A program made the position numbers and the translations under genes. This document shows, piece after piece, positions 1-6,150 of a stretch of DNA of 14,162 bases (the stretch's first letter is position 1; each line of letters opens with the position of its first letter). Origin of the DNA: JANLQX01 sp043775075 (GTDB taxonomy: Bacteria > Actinomycetota > Acidimicrobiia > Acidimicrobiales > JANYDT01); NCBI GenBank assembly GCA_043775075.1, contig JAYVSS010000396.1, positions 1-14,162 on the forward strand, given 5' to 3'. A model generated the notes under the pieces. It saw only the letters and a program-made list of their open reading frames with translations. It was not told the origin of the DNA and did no database searches.

Positions 1-618
1 GTGGCCAACCCGTCGGGTCTCATCCTCGGGGCGGTGCAGATGCTGGTTCATATCGGTCAGGGTCAGGCAGCGTCGCGCATGCACAACGCCTGGCTCAAAA
101 CAATGGAAGATGGTAAGCATACCTACGATATCTACGATCCCCGCATCAGCACAGAGAAGGTCGGCACGAAGGAGTTCGGCGATGCCGTCATTGCCCGCAT
201 CGGCGAGACACCATCAACGTTGAAAGCGGCGAGCTATGGCGAATCGCCGATCATGGAGATCAAGGTTACGACCCAAGCTCCGCAGACCAAGGTTCGTGTT
301 GGTGTCGATGTCTTTCTTCATCACCGAGGCCAGAGCCCCGATGCCCTCGCTGAATCGCTACTCCCGTTGGTGGGCGAAATGAAGCTCAACATGCTCTCGA
401 ATCGGGGACAGAAGGTTTGGCCGGACGGCATTCCGGAAACACTCCTCGTGGATCATTGGCGTTGTCGCTTTATGGGCAAAGACGGTGCGGCCATCACCGG
501 TGACGACATGGTCTCGCTGCTCGGTCGAGTTGTTGGCGCCGGCCACGACGTGATCAAGACCGAAGGTCTGTTCACCTTCGATGGCGAAGCGGGATTCACC
601 AAGGGGCAGGGTCAGTGA
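1..618 (+). CDS. icd: NADP-dependent isocitrate dehydrogenase, C-terminal part (gene cut by left edge)
   Basis: This is the last 205 residues of a long-form NADP isocitrate dehydrogenase, which converts isocitrate and NADP+ to 2-oxoglutarate, CO2 and NADPH in the TCA cycle. The opening ANPSGLILGAVQMLVHIGQ is the conserved late part of the catalytic domain (the ANP.. strand and helix of the family). It continues through a YDIYDPR stretch into the extra C-terminal domain seen in Thermus- and Rickettsia-type enzymes (VGVDVFLHHRGQSPDALAESL), ending in a FDGEAGFTKGQGQ-like tail. The GTG at base 1 reads as an internal valine, not a start: the family is close to 480 residues, so more than half of the gene lies upstream. 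The stop overlaps the next start by 4 bp (GTGA), suggesting translational coupling. Identification rests on recognised family sequence; confidence in the partial state is high. Confidence 0.9.
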   Translation: MANPSGLILGAVQMLVHIGQGQAASRMHNAWLKTMEDGKHTYDIYDPRISTEKVGTKEFGDAVIARIGETPSTLKAASYGESPIMEIKVTTQAPQTKVRVGVDVFLHHRGQSPDALAESLLPLVGEMKLNMLSNRGQKVWPDGIPETLLVDHWRCRFMGKDGAAITGDDMVSLLGRVVGAGHDVIKTEGLFTFDGEAGFTKGQGQ

Positions 619-941
619 TCACGACCACCATGTTTGAACTCGACATTGAGAGTGACATCGAAGCCGTTCGATTCGCCCGGATTCTCGCCACCGTGGTCAA
701 TGGCTCGGCGGTCTTCCTCGAGAAGGTGGTTGTCGGCGGGGCACCGGTCCACCCGATACGCGTCGGTTCACTGTTCGACCCGTTGACCGTGCGCACTTGC
801 CGTTTCCGGGTTCGCCATGGTCAAATGCTGCTCGATCGGGCCGATGTTGATGCCATTGCGTCACGCGTGCGGGAGCGGTTTGCCTGGTCGGAGTTACGAC
901 TCATTGGCGAGTCTCGGAACAGTTCGCTGCTGGCGTCGTAG
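615..941 (+). CDS. small protein of unknown function, coupled to isocitrate dehydrogenase
   Basis: I do not recognise this 108-residue protein. It starts with GTG in a GTGA overlap with the isocitrate dehydrogenase stop; an ATG five codons further in, at base 630, is an alternative start. The codons have the GC-rich third positions of neighbouring genes, which supports real coding. The protein has no signal peptide or membrane segment. It begins with an acidic stretch (FELDIESDIEAVRFARIL), continues with mixed hydrophobic strands, then a basic middle (TVRTCRFRVRHG) and an Arg-rich helical region (ASRVRERF). It looks like a small soluble alpha/beta protein. The overlap suggests it is made together with isocitrate dehydrogenase, but nothing visible says what it does. 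Confidence 0.6.
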   Translation: MITTTMFELDIESDIEAVRFARILATVVNGSAVFLEKVVVGGAPVHPIRVGSLFDPLTVRTCRFRVRHGQMLLDRADVDAIASRVRERFAWSELRLIGESRNSSLLAS

Positions 942-1053
942 CGGAGGGCTCGTAGGGGATGGGTGGGCTGCGCTCGCCGGCAGGCGACCCGAGTATCGTT
1001 GGTCGGCCGTCTTGACGGCGTCGCAGCCATCACCCGAACAAACGCACGCGCCC

Positions 1054-1058
1054 AGGAG
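1054..1058 (+). promoter_or_regulatory. ribosome-binding site of efp
   Basis: AGGAG lies eight bases before the ATG at 1067 and fixes the efp start. The 125-base gap before efp (942-1066) also holds a TTGACG at 1012-1017 that could be a -35 element, but there is no convincing -10 at the right distance, so I do not call a promoter. Confidence 0.6.
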
Positions 1059-1066
1059 ATTCGATC

Positions 1067-1630
1067 ATGCCCCCCGTTTCCACCTCTGATTTCAAGAACG
1101 GCATCACCCTCGACATCCCCGAGGGTCTCATGCAGATCATCGATTTCCAGCACGTGAAGCCGGGCAAGGGTGGTGCGTTCGTGCGTACCAAACTCCGCAA
1201 CGTTCGCACCGGAGCGGTGATCGACCGTACGTACACGGCCGGTGAAAAGATGGAGCAAGCGATCATTGAGAAGAGCGAGATGCAGTTTCTCTATCGCGAC
1301 GGCGGTACTTACGTGTTCATGGATAACCGCACGTTCGACCAAATTGAAGTCGATCCGAAGAAGCTTGGCGACGCCGTGAACTACCTCAAAGAGCAGGACA
1401 ACGCCGTGATCAACTCCTACGACGACGAGATCGTCGGGATTGATCTGCCCGCCGCCGTTGAGCTCGTTATCACCGAATGTGAGCCGGGCATCCAGGGCGA
1501 TCGCGTCTCTGGCGCAAAGAAGCCCGCCACCCTCGAAACCGGTCTCGTGATCCAGGTCCCGTTGTTTGTGAATCAGGGTGAGAAGGTCAAAGTTGACACC
1601 CGCACCGGCGAATATTTGACCCGAGTGTGA
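1067..1630 (+). CDS. efp: elongation factor P
   Basis: EF-P binds between the P and E sites of the ribosome and relieves stalling at consecutive prolines. The length of 187 residues is the normal size. Three beta-barrel domains are expected: a KOW-like N-terminal domain (about 1-62), an OB domain (about 67-125), and a second OB domain (about 130-187) containing the family signature GDRVSGAKKPATLETG. The tip loop reads KPGKGGAF with Lys34 at the position modified by beta-lysylation in Escherichia coli. No EF-P modification gene is visible nearby; the modification state cannot be read from this sequence. The start is set by the AGGAG at 1054. The stop overlaps the nusB start by 4 bp, so the two are probably co-translated. 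Confidence 0.96.
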   Translation: MPPVSTSDFKNGITLDIPEGLMQIIDFQHVKPGKGGAFVRTKLRNVRTGAVIDRTYTAGEKMEQAIIEKSEMQFLYRDGGTYVFMDNRTFDQIEVDPKKLGDAVNYLKEQDNAVINSYDDEIVGIDLPAAVELVITECEPGIQGDRVSGAKKPATLETGLVIQVPLFVNQGEKVKVDTRTGEYLTRV

Positions 1631-2031
1631 GCGCCACTCCATCACGTCGCCGCGATGCCCGCGAACGGGCGATGGAACTGCTTTACGAGGCCGAGTCGAA
1701 GACCGTTGGCGTGGCCTCGATCATCGACGCGTTGCCGGTTCCGCCGGCTGAATACGCCGCCAAGCTGGCCATTGGCGCCGCCGATCACGCCGACCGGGCC
1801 GATCAACTGATTCGTCAATTCGCCCGGGCCGATTGGCCGATCGAGCGTATGCCGATGCTCGACCGTATCGTCATGCGCATGGCCGTCTACGAACTCCTCG
1901 AAGAGCCGACGGTGGACCGCGGCATCATCCTGAACGAAGCCGTTGAGCTGGCGAAACGCTTCTCCACCGACGACTCACACCGATACGTGAACGGGATGCT
2001 CACCAGTATCGCCAATGAGGTCGGACGCTAA
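1627..2031 (+). CDS. nusB: transcription antitermination protein NusB
   Basis: NusB pairs with NusE (ribosomal protein S10), binds boxA RNA and helps antiterminate rRNA transcription. The 134 residues match the family size. Visible family features are the Arg-rich N-terminal helix (SRRRDARERAMELLYEAE), the central MLDRIVMRMAVYELL helix and the C-terminal ILNEAVELAKRFSTDDSHRYVNGML segment, which is the most conserved part of NusB. The start is a GTG inside the efp stop (GTGA, 4-bp overlap), so translation is probably coupled to efp. The efp-nusB order is common in Actinobacteria and Firmicutes. Confidence 0.95.
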   Translation: MSATPSRRRDARERAMELLYEAESKTVGVASIIDALPVPPAEYAAKLAIGAADHADRADQLIRQFARADWPIERMPMLDRIVMRMAVYELLEEPTVDRGIILNEAVELAKRFSTDDSHRYVNGMLTSIANEVGR

Positions 2032-2054
2032 TTTTCGAGCAGTGCGATGACCAA

Positions 2055-2097
2055 TCGACGACTGACTGTCTAGGTTGCGACGTCGTTTTTTAGTCAG
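2055..2097. terminator. possible bidirectional terminator between convergent nusB and birA
   Basis: nusB and birA converge with only 58 bases between their stop codons. This stretch has two nested short dyads, ACGAC (2058-2062) with GTCGT (2082-2086) and CTGACT (2062-2067) with AGTCAG (2092-2097), plus a run of six T at 2086-2091. The stems are short and share bases, so they cannot all form at once. The place and the T-run fit a terminator for the efp-nusB transcript, but this is a weak call. Confidence 0.35.
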
Positions 2098-3007
2098 CCT
2101 GTCGTGTTTGGTCTTGGAAGTTCCCAGCGGATGCTGCCGGTGATGTGACTGGGTGGGAATTCGAGGGAGCCGCAGGCCGGAGGTGCATCACGTCGCCGGC
2201 CGAAAGTACGTGTACGTGCATCTGAGCGTCGGTGACGACGAGGTGACCACCTTCGTCGATGTCGGTGGCGACCCCGACCAGTGACCGCTCGCCGAGATCA
2301 ACGGCAACTTCGGCTCCGAGGGTGCGGCAACGGGATCGATAGGACTCTAGAAAATCAGAACTCGATCGCGTTAGTATGTACACGTAGGTATCGAACTGGC
2401 GAAGTAGGTGTGCAGCAAGAGTTTCCGGGCCCGGCATGGCCACGTGCTCGCCCAGCCACGTGGGAACGGCATCCGGCCCGAGTGCGGGGTCGAGCTCAGC
2501 CGGGCGGTTGAGGTTTACGCCCACGCCCACCACGACATGGCCGGTGCCGGTGCTGGGCAACGACGACTCGGCCAGGATGCCAGCGAGTTTGCGGTAGCCG
2601 GTGGGGCTGGTGGCATCATCGATGATGACGTCGTTCGGCCACTTCAGATTGGCGCCGGTGCTGGCGCCGGGACCGCCGCTCGCCTCCACCGCGTCGAGCA
2701 CCGCAAGCCCCATGGCGAAGGAAAGCAGGGGCCAGCGGTCGAGCGCCAGGTCGCTGGTGTTCAGCAGCACACTCATGAGTAGCGCGCTGTCCGCCGGGGC
2801 GATCCAGCGCCGTCCGAGCCGACCGCGACCGTCCGTTTGTGAACGGGCGATAAGGACCGATCCATCGGCAATCGGCCGGCCGTGATCATCGGAGCCGACT
2901 GCCGCCCAGGTCAGCAGTGCACGATTGGTTGAGTCGATTTCGTTGATGACGCGAACGTCTCCAAAGCGGCATCCGACCAATGAAGCGCGCAGTACTAGCT
3001 CGTCCAT
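2090..3007 (-). CDS. birA: biotin--[acetyl-CoA carboxylase] ligase (biotin protein ligase)
   Basis: This enzyme activates biotin with ATP to biotinyl-5'-AMP and attaches it to the lysine of biotin carboxyl carrier domains, such as those of acyl-CoA carboxylases. From the chosen ATG at 3007 it has 305 residues. Motifs: the adenylate-binding loop TDGRGRLGRRW (58-68), the catalytic KWPND (122-126), KLAGILAE (140-147), VVGVGVNLN (159-167), and a small C-terminal SH3-like domain from about 234. It lacks the N-terminal winged helix of the E. coli protein, so it is an enzyme only and not a repressor. The reading frame stays open upstream to 3250, but that extension is low-complexity and covered by the preceding gene; MDELVLRASL is the sensible N-terminus. 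It overlaps the preceding gene by 13 bp. The last 25 residues (SNSHPVTSPAA...) look disordered. Confidence 0.93.
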   Translation of the reverse strand: MDELVLRASLVGCRFGDVRVINEIDSTNRALLTWAAVGSDDHGRPIADGSVLIARSQTDGRGRLGRRWIAPADSALLMSVLLNTSDLALDRWPLLSFAMGLAVLDAVEASGGPGASTGANLKWPNDVIIDDATSPTGYRKLAGILAESSLPSTGTGHVVVGVGVNLNRPAELDPALGPDAVPTWLGEHVAMPGPETLAAHLLRQFDTYVYILTRSSSDFLESYRSRCRTLGAEVAVDLGERSLVGVATDIDEGGHLVVTDAQMHVHVLSAGDVMHLRPAAPSNSHPVTSPAASAGNFQDQTRQAD

Positions 3008-3444
3008 TGGTACGCCCGCACGATGGCGGTGACTTCGGTCGATGAAACGCTGAGGCAAAATCCCGCCCTCGGGAGATCCACCAGGCTGAGATGTTCGAAC
3101 ACCACAAGTCCCGCGTCTAGGAGTTCCCGGCGATTGGTGAATCTCACATTCGTACCTACACAGAAGATCTGCGCGCTTAGGAATGCGTCGATCGATGGGG
3201 ACGGGACGAGCAGGGCCTCTCCGAGCGTCGAGCGAACGAGCAAGCCGCATCGTTCGAGATCGAGACCAGAAAGGCGGGTAAGTTCAACCGGACCGGGCTT
3301 CTCCCATAGCGAACATACCGCCGGCACTAGGTCAAGGGAGTCGTCGTCCCCTTGGAAGCTCGACGGAACACTAAGAACAACAGGATCACCAATTCGCCCG
3401 AGTGACACCGTCCGTGCGCTGGAGATCGATGGCCGGGGGTTCAT
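2995..3444 (-). CDS. protein of unknown function between a kinase-fold gene and birA
   Basis: I do not recognise this 149-residue protein. Its reality is supported by tight packing: its ATG sits in an ATGA overlap with the stop of the upstream phosphotransferase-like gene, and its end overlaps the birA start by 13 bp. It has no signal peptide, clear membrane helix or known motif. It looks like a compact soluble beta-rich domain, with alternating hydrophobic segments such as CGLLVRSTLGEALLVP and AGLVVFEHLSLVDLP, and four cysteines that form no metal-binding pattern. It is probably co-translated with both neighbours. A role linked to biotin or carboxylase chemistry is possible from position only. 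Confidence 0.62.
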   Translation of the reverse strand: MNPRPSISSARTVSLGRIGDPVVLSVPSSFQGDDDSLDLVPAVCSLWEKPGPVELTRLSGLDLERCGLLVRSTLGEALLVPSPSIDAFLSAQIFCVGTNVRFTNRRELLDAGLVVFEHLSLVDLPRAGFCLSVSSTEVTAIVRAYQWTS

Positions 3445-4550
3445 AGGGCGACTACCCGTTGGAGCGGCGTGAGATCGAGTTGATCAGCGGCGGGGAGATA
3501 CATGGACACCGCCTCGTGCTGGAGCCGCTTCCACAGATCGTCACGAAAGAATCGATTCCCGTTGCCGATCACATAGTGGAGGATGAAGAACCGGTAGGTC
3601 TCCAACACGAAAGTGACCTCGTCCTCGCGCAAAGGGAAGATGCGGTGGTATGCCTTTACGAATTGGCAGAAGCGGGGCTCGACGAGCGTGTGCGGCGAAT
3701 AGGTGAAATGCGTGCGATCACCGGTCGATGACGAAACTCGGGAGAGAAAGTAGAAATCCATCATGCGTGGCTCGATGCGAAACCAGTCGTAGTCCCACCG
3801 GCTGAAGAGGCGGAAATCATCATCGGCACCATCGGGGTGGAGGGGGTTAGACGGGTCAGATTCGGTGATGGAGAAGTTCCCGAGGTTCCAGTCGATGAGG
3901 ACGGGCATCTTCGGCCAGTAGTCGTAGCGAAGATCGTCTAGCCGCACAAGAAAATCGTGGGTGTGCTGAGCGACAACTTTGAGTTGGGAGGCGTTTAATA
4001 CGAACCGCTTGGCCGAGCGTGGATTGGTTACGAGGTCAAGCAGGTGGATGGCGTCGGCCTTGATCGACGTGCTCGTCAGTGGAATCTTCGGGGCCACGTC
4101 CGCACACGCCCGGTGAAAGAGCGCAATCTCCTGCGCGAACGTGGTGATCTGGGCATCGCTGAGTATGCGAGGAAGTGATCGGCCGCGGGGAACCTCGTCG
4201 TAGAACACCACCCATGTCTGTCCGTCGTAATCGGTAAAGGGCTGGTCGTTCACGGTCAACACATCTGCGAGCAGTTTGGCGTGACGGGTTCCGGCGAGGA
4301 GCTGATGGCACCGGTGAAGGCGGTCGTGGTCCTCGCGAAACAGAAAGTACGAGCCATACGACGACACCTTGGAGATCACCGCCGTCCCGTCGCTCAATGC
4401 GCACCGATACACGTGGTTGGTGGAGACGAAGGCGCTGACTTCAGTGATGTCCACGATGGAGCGAGGATCGCCGTATGCCGCCCAGGCCTGCATCGTGCGC
4501 TCGGGGCCGTGTGGCGTCGGATCGTCGCTCGGTCCCGGCGTCTCGTCCAC
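3441..4550 (-). CDS. kinase-fold phosphotransferase of the aminoglycoside/choline kinase type, substrate unknown
   Basis: The 369 residues fit the protein-kinase-like small-molecule phosphotransferase (APH-like) fold, with catalytic residues present. Lys61 in TAVISKVSSY is a candidate ATP-binding lysine. The catalytic loop is VLIDWNLGNF, with catalytic Asp220 and the metal-binding Asn225 five residues later; the usual HGD becomes LID. The DFG-equivalent is RWDYDWFR with Asp253 and Asp255. The C-terminal half is aromatic and helical, like choline kinase-type acceptor domains. Function is inferred from these motifs alone; it could phosphorylate a sugar, amino alcohol or antibiotic-like molecule. 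The start is a GTG at 4550 preceded by a -10-like TAGTCT; an ATG at 4493 (MQAWAAYGDP) is an alternative that drops a proline-rich tail. It leads a three-gene operon with the 149-aa gene and birA. Confidence 0.75.
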   Translation of the reverse strand: MDETPGPSDDPTPHGPERTMQAWAAYGDPRSIVDITEVSAFVSTNHVYRCALSDGTAVISKVSSYGSYFLFREDHDRLHRCHQLLAGTRHAKLLADVLTVNDQPFTDYDGQTWVVFYDEVPRGRSLPRILSDAQITTFAQEIALFHRACADVAPKIPLTSTSIKADAIHLLDLVTNPRSAKRFVLNASQLKVVAQHTHDFLVRLDDLRYDYWPKMPVLIDWNLGNFSITESDPSNPLHPDGADDDFRLFSRWDYDWFRIEPRMMDFYFLSRVSSSTGDRTHFTYSPHTLVEPRFCQFVKAYHRIFPLREDEVTFVLETYRFFILHYVIGNGNRFFRDDLWKRLQHEAVSMYLPAADQLDLTPLQRVVAL

Positions 4551-4556
4551 TGTTGG

Positions 4557-4562
4557 AGACTA
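4557..4562 (-). promoter_or_regulatory. candidate -10 element for leaderless start of the kinase-birA operon
   Basis: On the minus strand TAGTCT is followed by six bases (CCAACA) and then the GTG at 4550. That spacing would put the transcription start on the G of the start codon, a leaderless mRNA of the kind common in Actinobacteria. No clear -35 is visible and no ribosome-binding site precedes this GTG. Inference from pattern only. Confidence 0.35.
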
Positions 4563-4617
4563 GTCGCGGGTCCTCGAGCGGCCCGATTGCTGCATGCTCG
4601 TCGGATGCAGTCGCGAC
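4563..4617. repeat. nested inverted repeats in the divergent kinase/pyrR intergenic region
   Basis: CTGCAT (4590-4595) and ATGCAG (4605-4610) form a perfect dyad with a nine-base spacer. GTCGCG (4563-4568) and CGCGAC (4612-4617) form a second dyad around it. They sit upstream of both divergent genes and could be an operator or a DNA/RNA hairpin. If the pyrR transcript starts near 4646 they would not be in the mRNA, which favours a protein-binding site. Six-base arms can arise by chance. Confidence 0.3.
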
Positions 4618-4633
4618 CGTCCCTCCTAGTCGA

Positions 4634-4639
4634 TACGCT
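4634..4639 (+). promoter_or_regulatory. candidate -10 element of the pyr operon promoter
   Basis: TACGCT fits the actinobacterial TAnnnT form. A start about seven bases downstream (near 4646) would begin the mRNA just before the PyrR-binding hairpin at 4649, the usual arrangement. No good -35 is visible at 17-18 bases upstream. Weak call. Confidence 0.3.
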
Positions 4640-4648
4640 TTACCCCGT

Positions 4649-4693
4649 CCGTGAAGTGAGTCCAGTGAGGCTCATACGGCAAGGAGACACGAG
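4649..4693 (+). promoter_or_regulatory. PyrR-binding RNA element with the pyrR ribosome-binding site next to it
   Basis: The stretch AGTCCAGTGAGGCT (4659-4672) matches all 14 positions of the PyrR recognition consensus ARUCCNGNGAGGYU. It sits in a hairpin: CCGT (4649-4652) pairs with ACGG (4676-4679), TGAG (4657-4660) with CTCA (4671-4674), and CC (4662-4663) with GG (4669-4670), with a purine-rich AGTGA loop and the expected side bulges. The ribosome-binding site AAGGAG (4681-4686) starts two bases after the hairpin and seven bases before the ATG at 4694. No terminator or antiterminator follows, so bound PyrR probably blocks ribosome entry directly, as shown for Mycobacterium smegmatis. UMP or UTP would promote binding and so lower expression of the whole operon. 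Confidence 0.85.
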
Positions 4694-5239
4694 ATGTCAC
4701 AGGAATCCGAGACCGCGGTCTCCCGTATCGGCGCATCGTCCGAGGGCCGGGAAGTGCTCGACGCTCAGGCGGTGGAACGAGCAGTGCGGCGGATGGCCCA
4801 CGAGATCGTCGAACGCAACGAAGGGGTGGATGGCGTCGTCCTCATCGGCCTGGTGAAGGGGGGAGTATGGCTGGCCGACGCCATCGGTGACGCACTCGCG
4901 GCCCTCGGAACGCCCGTTCCAGTGGGGAGCGTGGACGTCAGCTTTTACCGCGACGATCTCGAACTCCGTTCCGTCACCCCAATGGCCAGTGCGCTTAGCT
5001 TTCCCATTCACGATCGAACCGTTGTGCTGGCCGATGATGTGCTTTTTACCGGCCGCACGGTTCGGGCCGCGCTCGACGCGCTGCGCGAATACGGTCGACC
5101 GAAATCGGTGCAACTTGCAGTGATGGTGGATCGAGGTCATCGTGAGCTTCCGATTCGACCGGACTATGTGGGCAAAAACGTGCCAACCTCGCGAACCGAG
5201 CGAGTGCAGGCGACGGCGGCCGGCGTCGTGCTGTCGTGA
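4694..5239 (+). CDS. pyrR: PyrR, pyrimidine operon RNA-binding regulator / uracil phosphoribosyltransferase
   Basis: PyrR binds uridine nucleotides and pyr leader RNA to repress the operon, and many members also make UMP from uracil and PRPP. The 181 residues are the family size. The PRPP-binding loop is VVLADDVLFTGRT (110-122), followed by the typical AALDALREYGRP. Other hallmarks are SFYRDDLELR (83-92), QLAVMVDRGHRELPIRPDYVGKNVPTS (140-166) and the C-terminal strand. One oddity is that the early phosphate loop reads LIGLVKGGVWLA (50-61), where family members usually have GIRTRG; this resembles the loop of hypoxanthine-type phosphoribosyltransferases. The start is fixed by AAGGAG at 4681 inside the PyrR-responsive leader. 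The end overlaps pyrB by 4 bp. Confidence 0.95.
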   Translation: MSQESETAVSRIGASSEGREVLDAQAVERAVRRMAHEIVERNEGVDGVVLIGLVKGGVWLADAIGDALAALGTPVPVGSVDVSFYRDDLELRSVTPMASALSFPIHDRTVVLADDVLFTGRTVRAALDALREYGRPKSVQLAVMVDRGHRELPIRPDYVGKNVPTSRTERVQATAAGVVLS

Positions 5240-6150
5240 AGCATCTCCTCTCGATAGAAGACCTTGGCCGTGACGGTCTCGAACACCTCATGTCCTTGAC
5301 TGATCGGTTCGTAGAAGTAAGTGAACGTAAGGTTCCGCGCGTACCAGCGTTACAGGGCAAGACGGTGGTCTCGTTGTTCTACGAAGATTCCACCCGCACC
5401 CGATTGAGCTTCGAGACGGCGGCGAAGCGGTTGTCGGCCGACGTCATGACGTTTTCCGTTTCTACCAGCTCAGCCAACAAGGGCGAGTCCATCAGAGACA
5501 CCGTTGAGACGATCGAGGCGATGGGGATAGACGCCATCGTGGTGCGCCACAAAGCTGCCGGCGTGCCATGGCAGATAGCTGGATGGACCCAGGCGAGCGT
5601 GGTCAACGGCGGCGATGGTTGGCACCAGCACCCGACCCAGGCCCTCCTGGACTGCTACACCATTCGGGCTCGGTTGGGGAGTCTGCAGGGACGATCCATC
5701 GCCATCGTGGGCGACATCAAACACTCGCGGGTGGCCCGTTCGAACGTGCAGGCCTTCAGCGCTCTCGGGGCCGACGTCACGCTGGTGGCCCCGCCGACCC
5801 TGCTCCCGCCGTCGCTTGAAGGATGGCCGGTTAAGGTAGAACACGAAATCGAAGCGGTGCTCGGCCGGGTGGACGTGATCTACTTGCTCCGTATGCAGGT
5901 GGAACGAACGACGGAGGCTCTAGTGCCCTCCCTGCGGGAGTACACGAACATCTACGGCCTCACCGACGAACGATCAGCGCGCTTGGCAGATGGTGTCCTG
6001 GTGATGCACCCCGGGCCGATGAACCGTGGGGTTGAAATCGGTCCGTCCGTCCCGGACCGGACCAACACCGTCATCACCCAGCAGGTCGCCAACGGCGTCG
6101 CCGTGCGCATGGCCGTTCTCTTTGAACTACTTACCGGAGGCCCGCAATGA
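5236..6150 (+). CDS. pyrB: aspartate carbamoyltransferase catalytic subunit
   Basis: This enzyme condenses carbamoyl phosphate and aspartate to N-carbamoyl-aspartate, the committed step of de novo pyrimidine synthesis. It has 304 residues, normal for the catalytic chain. Residues seen: the carbamoyl phosphate motif DSTRTR (51-56), NKGES with the active-site lysine (81-85), VRH (103-105), HPTQALLD (132-139), LLRMQVER (217-224) and HPGPMNRG (258-265). All key residues are present. No pyrI regulatory-chain gene is near, so allosteric control of the E. coli kind is not expected; control would come from PyrR. The start is a GTG inside the pyrR stop (4-bp overlap) with no strong ribosome-binding site, so it relies on coupling. 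The end overlaps pyrC by 4 bp. Confidence 0.97.
   Translation: MKHLLSIEDLGRDGLEHLMSLTDRFVEVSERKVPRVPALQGKTVVSLFYEDSTRTRLSFETAAKRLSADVMTFSVSTSSANKGESIRDTVETIEAMGIDAIVVRHKAAGVPWQIAGWTQASVVNGGDGWHQHPTQALLDCYTIRARLGSLQGRSIAIVGDIKHSRVARSNVQAFSALGADVTLVAPPTLLPPSLEGWPVKVEHEIEAVLGRVDVIYLLRMQVERTTEALVPSLREYTNIYGLTDERSARLADGVLVMHPGPMNRGVEIGPSVPDRTNTVITQQVANGVAVRMAVLFELLTGGPQ

Noticed and set aside
1..618. GTG at base 1 as a real start codon
   Set aside because: The sequence begins in the middle of the isocitrate dehydrogenase catalytic domain; the first codon is an internal valine of a gene cut by the window.
821..1645. Long minus-strand frame opposite efp
   Set aside because: It is a shadow of efp and the gene before it. 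Its protein resembles no family, while the plus strand encodes an obvious EF-P.
3008..3250. Extension of birA upstream to a start at 3250
   Set aside because: The 81 extra residues are Arg/Pro-rich and unlike biotin ligases, and the stretch is better explained by the unknown gene at 2995-3444, which overlaps its neighbours in operon style.
4623..4686. Anti-ribosome-binding-site pairing of CTCCT (4623-4627) with AGGAG (4682-4686)
   Set aside because: Only five pairs, and the left arm lies upstream of the likely transcript start near 4646, so it may not be in the mRNA.
4640..4693. Transcription attenuator in the pyrR leader
   Set aside because: There is no GC-rich hairpin followed by a T-run between the PyrR element and the ATG. 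The adjacent ribosome-binding site points to translational control.
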